Positions 45,294-54,793 of a stretch of DNA of 64,000 nt are shown here, piece after piece. The notes under the pieces are model-generated. The model saw only the letters and a list, made by a program, of their open reading frames with translations, was not told where the DNA came from and did no database searches. Where the stretch lies: NCBI GenBank assembly GCA_004335835.1, contig RWJK01001741.1, positions 1 to 64,000 on the forward strand. The letters are read 5' to 3'. The translations under genes were made by a program, and so were the position numbers. Every line of letters starts with the position of its first letter. Position 1 is the stretch's first letter. This stretch comes from Scenedesmus sp. ARA3. Lineage: Eukaryota; Chlorophyta; Chlorophyceae; Sphaeropleales; Scenedesmaceae.

Positions 45294-48200
45294 TGGCAGT
45301 GCTGCCAGAGGAGGAGCTGCTGGCTCAGGCTGCGGGGCTGGGTGCCACTGCTGAGCGCATGGGGCTCACCCCGGACTGGATCATCAGCACGGCAGCCTTC
45401 AGCGTCTTCCAGCTGCCGGTGCGTGGCGCGCATACCACCACAAACAGCACAGGACGGACCAGCTTGCATGTGTGTGTAAACAAGCGCTGCATTCAGTGTG
45501 GTTGCTTGCGGGCTCGTTGCACCTGTGAGCTGGCTGCTGACACATGCATATTGATATGCAACAGTACGGTATCCCACCTCCTAGTGAAGCTGCATGCCAT
45601 CGCGCTGCCTGCTGCCCTGCCTGCCCGGCCTGGCCCTGCCTGGCTGTGCTGCAGCGGCCCACTCCGGAGCAGCCCTTCATCGCCGGCCTGCTAGACCCCG
45701 CCTGCAACTCCAAGGTGTGTGGCGATGCGTGTATTTAGGTAATGGTGATCCAGCTTCAAAATAGTGGACGCCGCCTGCACCTTTAAGGTGTGTGGCGTCG
45801 AGCACTTTCAGTCAGCTGGCAGCTGGTTGCACAGCGCATGTTGTGCTGTGCTGCAGCTGCCAGTCTGCTTCAACTGTGGCAGCAGGGTGATTGCAGCGAA
45901 CTATGATTGCGTACAGTGGTAGTACCAGGATGCTGCCGCTGTGTGGCCCTGACTGCCACTCAAAAGCAGCAGGAATGGCGGTGCGGCGAATGCAGCTTTC
46001 GCTTGTTTTCCTCACCTGCCATGTTGCGTGAATGCGGCGCTGGGGCCGCACCCTACTGTGTAGGGTGGCTGCAACTATTTGACAACCCGTGAGTGCAAGG
46101 TGCTGTTTGTGCAGTGCTGTGGTATGCAAACTGCTGTGCTCAGTGTACTTCTCACCTTTTCTCCGATACTTCGATGCTGCAGCTGGAGCCCAACATTCCT
46201 GCGGAGGTGCTGTATGACAAGCGTGATGATGGCCTGAAGCCAGCCAATGCGTGGAAGGGCTACCACGTGCTGCTCAACCCGGACTTCAGGTGCGGTGGCG
46301 CTGGCAGCACTCGGCTTCAAGGGGTGCTGCCGGCCAGCTGCCACAGCCTGCGGCCGGCACGGAAGAACATGCACGGTTGCTGTGCCGGCTTGGACTGCTG
46401 TGTGTTTCTGCGTAGCTGTTCTTGGACGGCGTCACTGGCACGAGTGTGCATGGGCGTTGGCAGGACTGCAGTGAATTGCTTAAGGGTGATGGCAGCATTC
46501 GCATGGCTTCAGCCGTGCACCGCACTGCGGCAACTGCTTGTAATTGTGCAGCAGATGGCTGAATCAACTGCCTTGCACTGCGTGTGCTGCCGGTTGCGCT
46601 GTGTACCTGCAGGGCTCAAGTGCAGTGGAAGTTTGTCAACAGGTGAGCGCCACAGGCATGCACCGCAGGCTGCATCAACCACCCAGCTGCTGTATCTGCA
46701 TTTGGTGAATGTTACAATGCACCTGCTGCAACATGCAAGGCTGCAGGACACATGATCTGCACCGGAGCTAGCCTTCTCTAGAGGCAAGCTTCCAGCCAGG
46801 GTGTACAACGTGTAATGTAAGCTACCAAGGTAGTAGGCAGTACACTACCTGCTACGTCAGTGCCTGCAGTCCTGCTGCCCGTCAGCCTCACCACTCTCTC
46901 ACGCTACCACATGCGCCGCAATGCAATGCAATGCAGGGCCATTGACGAGGTGGAGAGCGGCAACGTGCCCGCGGTGCTGCTCATCTGCCGCAACAGCACA
47001 GACACGGCCTACTTCCAGCGGCTGCGGCCCTACCCGCGCGTGCTGCTGCGCCGCAGCTCTGCAAAGTTCAAGGACTACGACAAGAGCCCCATTGGGTTTG
47101 GGGTGGTGGTCTTCTGCATCGCAAAACACGACTGCAGGTGATGATGAAGGTAGAGCGTGTGCTGCTGCGCTGCCTGGGCATTTGTGGAATAGCATTTCGC
47201 AAAACCTGCAAGGTGCGGGGACAGCTGTTCACCACAAGCAGCAAAGTAGCAGCGGCAATCCTTGAGGGAGGTGTTATCATTGAGGAGGGCTGGCCACAAT
47301 GGGGGCAGCAGCGGCCAGCTGGAATGTTGGCCATCGCAGCGTGATTCGGCTCACACAGCCGTGCACGCGCCACACACCCTGCACCTGCAGCAGATGCACA
47401 ACAGACACATATCCTAGTTTGTAGCACACAGCAGCTGACCCATGCATTGTTAATGCAATCCCTCCCTCGTGCATCATGTGCAGGGCGCTGTATGAGCGCT
47501 TCTTTGAGGGCTTTGCGCCCTGGGGCGAGCCCAACATCCCCATCGACAAGCCCTTCATGGCATCACCAGGCTTCTACCAGCTGCTGGCGCGGCTGCGGCG
47601 CCATGCGGAACAGCACGCGCGCGACCACTGGGTGCAGTGCAGCGGCTGCGGGCTGTGGCGCATCATCAGCTGGCAGCAGCTGGCCGCACTGAAAGGAGGG
47701 GCCGGCGACTGGACCTGCAGCATGCTGCGGTGCGCGTGGCCGGGACTGCTGTGCTGTGTGTGTGACGAACTTGCTAGTTCAACCTGGCTGTACTTGTTAA
47801 CTGCATATTTTTAGCGCAGGTTTGCATATGCACAATGTGGGTGTCACACTGTGTGCTGCAGGTTGAGAGTGCTTGATGTTGTGATATGTATGTGTGTGTG
47901 CATGCAGGCCGCCGCATACAAGCTGCGCCACGCCGCAGAGCCGCGTGGAGCTGGCAGGCATGGCCAGCCTGGAGCTGGCGGCTGGGCCTGGCGGCCACAA
48001 GGGCCCAGGCGGCGCTGGTGCTGCTGCTGCTGCTGGTGGTGATGCTGCTGCTGCTGCTGGAGGTGGTGTTGCTGCTGACGCAGACATGGGGGATGCAGGG
48101 GAGCCACCCCCAGCAGAGCTGCAGGTGAGCTGCTGCTGCTGCTGCTGCATTACGCGGCTAGATGTGCAGCTAGGCAGCTGCTTTGGCTGTACCATGCAGT

Positions 48201-49574
48201 GCAGCGGTGTACCATGCAGCAGATTGCATACAGAGCGCTGTTGTCGCTGCTGCTGACCATTTGGTTTTTATGCCTGATGCAGGCTCGCATGCCGCTGCAT
48301 GAGGCCCTGCAGCAGCACAAGGCTGCAGATGTGGGGCCCAGAGCTAAGCTGCTGCTGCCTGCATTGGAGCAGGCCCTGAAGCAGCAGGCAGCAGTGGCAG
48401 AGGCAGAGGCAGCAGCCTTGGCAGCAGCAGCCCAAAACGGCGCCAAACTTGCAGGTGACGCCAATCCGGTCGGCAGTCATCTTCATTACCATTGCACCAG
48501 AAGCAACGCCACAAAGGTGGCCAGCAAGCAGGCGTCAGCAGCAGCAGCCAATGCAGCAGCAGAGGTTGCTGCGGCAGCGGCGGCGGTGGCAGCAACACCC
48601 ATTGTGCCAGCAGATGCCGCCTGTATTGTTGCTGTGCTGGCTGATGCTGCTGCTCAGCTGCGTGAGGGTCTGGCTGTTGCGTACATGTGCAAGGCAGCTG
48701 CTGGCCAGGTCAGCACCAAGGAGGCACGGCTGCTGCTGCAGCAGCAGAAGACAACGTCACTTGCAGAAGATGCAACAAGGGCAGGGACCGGTGCAGCAGC
48801 TGGATTGATGCAGCAGCAGCAGCAGCAGCAGCAGCATGAACGTGGCGTGCAGGACGTTGGAACAGCTCAGCGTGACCAGCAGCAGGGCACAGCCGGTCCC
48901 TACGGCAAAGGCAGCAACGGACAAGCCCACTTGATAGCAGAAGGGGAGCCAGCAGACAATCAAGCTGATGAGCAACAGCAGCAGCAGCAGCAGCAGCAGC
49001 ACCGGCAGCAGCAGCAGCAGCGGCCGCCCAGTGTGGGTGACAAGCGGCCTGCTGAGCAGCAATGTGACCTGCCAGCAGGAAAGAAGCAGGGCAGCAGCAA
49101 TAGTCCCAGCGGCAGCAGCCCCAGTGACAGCCCCAACTCACCAATGGCAGCACACAAGCGGCACAAAAGAGAGCAGCTGCAAGTGCAGCAGCAGAATGCA
49201 GGTGCAGGAGGCAATGCTGAGCTGAGCAGCACAGCAGCAGGAGCAGCAGCAGGCACACAGGCACCAGCAGCAGCATTGCCTGTAGAGGACGGCCTGCCTA
49301 ATGCATGTGTGGGAACTGCATCAGGCGGCGAGAAGAGCACAGCCGCAGCTGCTGTCACTGAAGAGTCTCCTGGCCTGGCTTTCTTGGCTGTGTCTGTGCA
49401 GCAGATGCTGTCAGGCTGGCTGCTGCGTGTGGTGCAGGAGCAGATGGTGCTGCTGCAGCGGCGGCAGCAACTGATATTGCACGCTTGTCTGCAGGAGCAG
49501 CAGCAGCAGGTGCTGCTGGTATCTGAGCAACAGCAGGTTCAGCAGCAGGACCAGCAGCAGGGACAGCAGCAGGA

Positions 49575-49609
<35 letters not shown>

Positions 49610-51489
49610 CAGGTGATGGTGGCGAGGGGCTTGCTGTGAGCCATGACACAGAGCAGCCACCACAGCAGCAGCCTGCAGATGCACCAGCAGCAGCAGCAGC
49701 AGCAGCAGCACCCCCACCACCAGAACCACCACCAGAACCACAACCAGAACCGAAGCAAGAACACGAACAAGAACCAAAACAGGAACCAGAACCAGAACCA
49801 GAACCAGCAGTTGAGCCTGGATCTAGTCAGGAGCAGCAGCCAGGCTTCGTGGTGCAGCACAGCGGTGAGCAGCAAGGTGGCATCATCATGGCTGCAGCTG
49901 ATGCCTCACACGGCAGCTGTGGCAGCCAGGGTGATGCTGTTGCTGCTGTTCCTGGGCACTGCTGTGATGGCAGCACAGGCCTAGAACTGCAACAGTGGGC
50001 AGTCAGCTCCCTGCAGCAGCCAGGGCAGCATGAGCAGCAGCCGTCAGAGCAGCAGCAGCAGCATCAGCAGCAGCAGGAGCAAACAGAGCAGAGCAGAGAT
50101 TCCCCAAACCTGCCCCAGCAGCAACAGCGGCTGCCACCAGACGCAATAAACGCACCTGCTGCAGCAGCTTCAGGTGCGCAAGAGGCTGCAGGAATCACCA
50201 AGGACAGCAGCACTGCTGCTGGGGCATGTACATGTGGCGATGACAAGGCGGTACTGGTTATGATCTTACCTGGCAATGCAGACAGTGCTGGAGGCAGTGG
50301 CGACTCAGCAGGCACGGCTGCAGACTGCACTAGCACAGGAGCTGCTGGTTTGCTGCACTGTGCTGACAGCGCTGCCCCGGGACAGCAGCCGCCGCAGCAG
50401 CAGCAGCAAGAGCAGCGTCAGCAGCCATGCCGAGCACAGACTGAGGCACTGCATGAATTGTCAGCAGCGGCACCAGATGCTGAGCCTACTGGTGATGCTG
50501 AGGCCAACCAGCAGCAGCAGCACACGCTGCAGCTGCAGCTGACAAGTGCAGTCCTGCAACGAACAGTTGCAGACACATGGCAGCTGCCTGCTGCTGAAGT
50601 CACTGTTGCCCCTCAGCTGTCAACCCTGCAGCACCAGCACCAGCACCAGCACCAGCACCAGCACCAGCACCAGCACCAGCACCAGCACCAGCAGCAGAGT
50701 GTTGTACTACCAGCACCAATGCTGCCAGTGCAGCCAGTGGGCGGTACAGTGCTGCGGTTTGTCCATGTGCTGCCCAGCCAAGGCTTTATGGCAGGTCTGC
50801 CACAGCAGCTAGTGCAGCAACAGCAGCTGGTGGCGGCCCCGCAGCAGCACATGCTGCTGCCACACATCTGGGCACAGCAGCTGCAGCAAGTTCAGGGGCC
50901 CAACGTGAGGCCAGTGCTGCAACCGCCGCAGGCAGCAACACCTGTGGTGCAGCAGCAGCAGCAGCTGCTGCTGCCCCAGCACAAGCTGCAGCTGCAGCTG
51001 GCGCTGATGCGGCGAGCACAGGAGCTACAGCAGCAGCAGCAGCAGCAGCAGCAAGCAAGTGCCCCGGTGTTTGCCTTCCCTGCCGTTGCAGGCGCCAGAG
51101 GGACAGCAGCAAACAGCAGCGCGCAGCTTCTGTACAAAGTGCAGCCGCACAAAGCTGCTCTGAAGCAAGCCCATCACAAGCACAAAGCAGCCAAGCGCTG
51201 CTTGAGCCGGGCTGCAGCGCGCAGAGCTGCTGTTGCTGGCGGTACCAGGTGGCACAACAGGCAGGCAGTCGGTGAACAGGTAGATCCGCAGGACCCAGCA
51301 ATGCTTGCTGCGCTGCCTGTGGCCATGCCAGCAGCTCAAGCAGCAGCAGCAGCACCACCAGCAGCACCAGCAGCAGCCGCATTGACAGCAACTGCGAGTG
51401 GTGCCAAAGTGCAGGGTGCAAGAAAGCGTCCAGCAGCATTCAAGGCGGCAGCCAGCAAGAAGAAGCGCACCTGCAGAGAACGCACAAAG

Positions 51490-51523
<34 letters not shown>

Positions 51524-53195
51524 TTGCTGACAGCAGAGATGCTCCAGACGCTGCTGGCAACACCAGCAGCCGGTGCACACCAGAGTCGCCATGCCAGGGT
51601 GCAGCAGACAACGCATCAGGCAGCAGCAGGGGAGTCGGCATGGACTGTGTCGCAGGCAGCTCACGAGCAAGTACTGCTGCAGGGGATGTTCATGAGCCAG
51701 ATGCTGCAGACAATGCTGCAGAGGATGCTGCAGAGGATGCTGCAGAAGATCCTGCAGCAGAGCAAGCTGCTGTGCCGCAGGCCCCTGCTGTGAAGCCGTC
51801 TGTGCTGCTGCGGGTGGCTCCCATCTGCCTCAGCCAGGGTGCCATCCTGGGCTGCGCTGCCGACCCGCTGCTGCGTGCTGTGCTGCTGGAGCAGCCTGCG
51901 CTGATGCGGGCCGTGCAGGCGCTGCTGCACAAGGTGTGCGTGGTGTGGCGGCGGCAGCAGGCGCACCACCACCAGCAGCAGCAGCAGCAGCAGGCAGCAG
52001 CAGAGGATGTGATCACGGTATGTGAAACAGAAGCTGCAGGTATGAGTGAAGCAGAGCAGGTGCTGTTTGACTTGCAGCATCCCAGCGCCGACCTGGTCTG
52101 CTGGGACGCACTGGACAGGCTGGTAGGGCAGCCCGGCAGCAGCAGCAGCGGGCCTGCAGCAGGCCCCGGCTGGCAGCAGCAGCGGCAGCAGCAGCCGCTG
52201 TACCCTGCTGAGGAGGCTGACGGCAATGCAGACGAGGCGGCAGCTGCTGCTGATGGTGCTGCTGCTGAGAGTGATGAGGAGGAGGTGGAGTACCTGTCAT
52301 CACTGGCACTGGCCAGGGAGGTGAGCGGGCGCTGCAAAGGTGCTTATAAGCTCAACGCAAAGGAGTTGTGTTTAGTTGCATGCCATGCACGGCGTACGGC
52401 TGGCAGTTGTCTGCACAGAGGGGTTGCACATGGGGCTGTACAGTAAACATGCCACCACTGGGGTTGAGCCCCGTATCTGCTGCAAGTCAACACCAAGACA
52501 CAATCTGCCGTGTTCCTGCTTTCCCTCTTCTGCTTCAAATTTGTTGCTGGCTGTTCCTGCTCGCTCTGTTCTGCTGTGAATCTACATGATTTGGCGGCCA
52601 GGCGCGTGTGGCCGCCAACCGTGCATACCTGCGGGGGCTGGGCCTGTCCTCGTCAGCCATGCAGCAGGGCCTGGTTGCGCCGCTGGACCCCAACCATGCC
52701 GCAGTGGTGGCGGCAGCGCGCAAGCTGGCTAAGCAGGCAGCAGTGGCGAGGGCGGGGAAGCAGGTGCGCGCTGCAGCCGCTGGCAGCACGTGCAGCAGCA
52801 GTGCAGGAGGTTTGACGCTGTCGAGCTAGCTGCTTGTATATAGCCACAAAGTTTTGTCTGACTGTTGCTGTAATTTGCCTGCTTGCTGGGTGCCACAGGC
52901 AATCCTGGCTCAGCGCAGTGTACATAGCACACATCCTGCCAGCAATTGGCGAAAGCCTGTGGCAAGATAAGCTTATAGTCAACTGTGTCTGTTGCACATC
53001 GTATGCTGCGTGTGTGTGCAGCTGGCCAAGCGGCAGCGGCTGCTGGATGCCAAGCGACGCGCCAGGCGCACGCACGAGGCGCAGCTGCGGGCGGCGCTGG
53101 ACGCCCTCACCGCTGACGAGGCGCACGCACAGCAGCTGGTCGCGGCAGCGCAGCAGACACTGCAGGACGTGCGCAGCGAGGGCTTTGGCTGCTAG
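42614..53195 (+). CDS. Chromatin protein: AT-hook, PWWP, PHD, Dam-like adenine methyltransferase, CW finger
   Basis: Fourteen exons, phases all agree (2,220 residues): 42614-43142, 43406-43488, 43732-43825, 44051-44183, 44527-45019, 45293-45418, 45655-45714, 46183-46289, 46937-47137, 47484-47729, 47908-48124, 48283-52320, 52602-52763, 53022-53195. Domains in order: AT-hook RKRGRPPKP (about 155); PWWP (about 195-275: GTAVWVKLAGYCAWPALVW, LLVRFYG, WAAPKQL); PHD finger (about 393-440, C4HC3: CDVC, CSSC, WLHALC, WTCPAC); a region like phage-type DNA N6-adenine methyltransferases (about 445-610: FIAGLLDPACNSK, DGLKPANAWKGYHVLLNPDF, STDTAYFQRLRP, KSPIGFGVVVFCIA); CW zinc finger (about 657-700: WVQCSGCGLWR, WTCSM, C). 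Then come about 1,350 residues rich in Gln/Ala and a coiled-coil end. NPDF sits where NPPF/DPPY catalyses methyl transfer, so activity is plausible but unproven. Likely nuclear, linking DNA adenine methylation to histone marks. Confidence 0.85.
44161..44332 (+). repeat. Copy of exon-4 end in intron 4 of the Dam-like gene
   Basis: The last 23 nt of exon 4 (44161-44183) are repeated without mismatch at 44310-44332 in the following intron, 149 bp away. In the copy the donor GTGAGG is replaced by agtggtg. Confidence 0.9.
45694..45800 (+). repeat. Copy of exon-7 end and donor in intron 7 of the Dam-like gene
   Basis: The last roughly 20 nt of exon 7 with the donor (to about 45725, containing aaggtgtgtggcg) recur at about 45767-45797, 73 bp downstream, with a few mismatches and an intact GTGTGT donor. 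Confidence 0.8.
48283..52320 (+). other. Exon 12 of the Dam-like gene: giant Gln/Ala-rich exon
   Basis: One 4,038-nt exon encodes 1,346 residues of poly-Gln, poly-Ala and Pro-Glu repeats (PEPEPEP at about 49780-49806). Islands of ordinary sequence are present: VQQMLSGWLLRVVQEQMVLL (49396 onward) and LLRVAPICLSQGAILGCAAD (51800 onward) followed by a helical stretch with VCVVWRR. Clusters of Lys/Arg at 51400-51490 look like nuclear localisation signals. Confidence 0.8.
50632..50696 (+). repeat. Hexanucleotide CACCAG repeat encoding (His-Gln)n
   Basis: About ten CACCAG units in frame inside exon 12 of the Dam-like gene, giving an alternating His-Gln tract. Confidence 0.92.
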
Positions 53196-53657
53196 GCGGG
53201 AGGGCTGCACGCCTCACACTAATAAAAGGTGCGCCAAAAGGGCGCCATGCGATGGCCACTGCTGTCTTGCTCTGCTGCAGTTCCTGTGACTCTCTGATTG
53301 TTCAGTTACATACTCTTGTACCACAGCATGCAGACAGCAAGTAGGCCACACTGCAGCCAGCATAATGCGCCGCCAAGCATTCTACAATACCAGCAGTCAA
53401 CTCAACTTGGTGCTACGCAAAACGCCCTGCAGTGCCCATACACAAAATGAAGACGCATTTGCGATGCGCCAAGACACAGCAGTCTGCAGTCACTTCAAGC
53501 AGTGCTTTAACACTCAGCGCCTTCCTCCAGCCGAGCAAACGCTGCCTGCTGACCCCTGTACCAGCATTACTACATAACCACAAAGCCAGTGCGCATGCGC
53601 AGCACATCAAAAATCCCTGCCGGTGCTCATAGGCTCCTGCAGCAGCGCCACCGCCTG
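53196..53657. other. Convergent 3' flanks of the Dam-like gene and the small minus-strand gene
   Basis: No gene is seen. AATAAA lies at 53221-53226, 25 nt after the Dam-like stop, and a minus-strand TGTAA at 53310-53306 is about 350 nt past the stop of the small gene. The two transcripts probably end close together or overlap. Confidence 0.5.
53306..53310 (-). terminator. Putative polyadenylation signal TGTAA
   Basis: Minus-strand TGTAA about 350 nt past the stop of the 54513-53658 gene. Suggestive only. Confidence 0.3.
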
Positions 53658-54513
53658 CTAAAGCTCGGCATCTGCTGTTCCAGCTGGCCTGGCGGTATGA
53701 TGCATGTGGGGCTGGTCCTGCTCTTGTTGATGCACGTGGTCAGCCACGTCACTGACCAGGTGGTGCAGCAGCTCATGGGGCAGCTTGCCAGCATATGCAG
53801 CGCCAGCCTCTGGATCCCCAGCCTGCGCGCCAGCAGAGGATGTGAAAGAACACGTTGGTGCAGCACTGTGAGGAGTCCAGGATGCAGTTAATCACGAAGT
53901 GCAAGGACTGCTGCCAAATTGTTCTGAAGGCACTGCAATAGAACACCCGAGCAACCTTGTGGCTGTGTAATTGAAGAGAGAGCATGATCATGGCACACGA
54001 GCCTCTCTGCCATATAGGCTCTGAGCCTGCAGCAGCAGCGGTGATGTTTTGCTTACATGCAGCTGGTTTCACTTCATATATTATGTCTGGTGCCATACAC
54101 TGACAAGTGCTCACCTTGATGCGCTGTTTCCATGCTTGCACTTTCTGCCACTCTGGGTGCTGCTTCAGTGCCTCTGCAACCCTATGCTGGTGCTGCCTCC
54201 GTGCTGCAGAGCTTTGCGCTGTATAAGCAGCTGTATCCTCTTCTGACATCCTCAAAGCCTGCACATAAGCAAACACGGGTCATGCTCACCACCTGTGCTC
54301 CCACAAGGCAGCCTGCTGCTGCCGTACTTGCAGGCTGTGCGTTGCGTGTACTCCATGGGTCCCACCTGAAGGCTGCGAGTGTTATCATGCATACTGCTGG
54401 CTGATCCTAGCGATAGGAACGTCACCAGCAGCAGGCAGTTCAAGAGGTGATGCATCCCAACGCTTCCGAAAGTCCGTGTCTTTGAAGCTTGAAGTTGTGG
54501 ATCGACAGCACAT
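53658..54513 (-). CDS. Small unrecognised protein divergent from CFAP53
   Basis: Three exons: 54513-54395 (ATG at 54513-54511, phase 2 out), 54250-54115 (or 54258-54115 using the stronger cag acceptor, which breaks phase unless a tiny exon is skipped) and 53822-53658 with TAG. The predicted product is about 139 residues. Exon 1 has FKDTDFRKRWDASPLELPA. Exon 2 is a charged helix (MSEEDTAAYTAQ.. RRQHQHRVAEALKQHPEWQ). Exon 3 has AYAGKLPHELLHHLVSDVAD and a His/Gln-rich end. No signal peptide or membrane segment. I do not recognise the family. The 280-bp divergent arrangement with CFAP53 raises, as inference only, a ciliary role. Confidence 0.55.
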
Positions 54514-54793
54514 CGCTGCTGCTGTAAGCACGTAAATCATTATCTGTGCATGCGTTTGGTGGCGACCAAGTGGTGTGGTGTGGCATTCGCAGGATTGGTT
54601 CGCGCGGGTTCAGCTGAGTCAACCAATGGCTCTCTGCTCACAGCCAGGCAACAGCCAAAAGCGTGTGTGCAATCACCGCATTTTTCCGAAATAATTTCAT
54701 AAACATTTGCAGTCAAAACGTGCCTACCCTGATACACTGCTCTGGCAGGGCAGTACCGTACATGCAGGGCAGCTGAACTTGACTCGGGGCTAG
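54514..54793. promoter_or_regulatory. Divergent promoter region, small gene / CFAP53
   Basis: 280 bp between the two proposed start codons, AT-richer than the flanking exons around 54660-54710. No named motif seen. Confidence 0.4.

Noticed and set aside
48710..49276. Minus-strand Cys/Leu-rich frames opposite exon 12 of the Dam-like gene
   Set aside because: Antisense of CAG repeats (poly-Gln becomes poly-Leu/Cys/Ala).
49540..49620. Dense CAG arrays considered as CRISPR-like or satellite arrays
   Set aside because: No spacers, units are 3 bp, and they are in frame with coding sequence.
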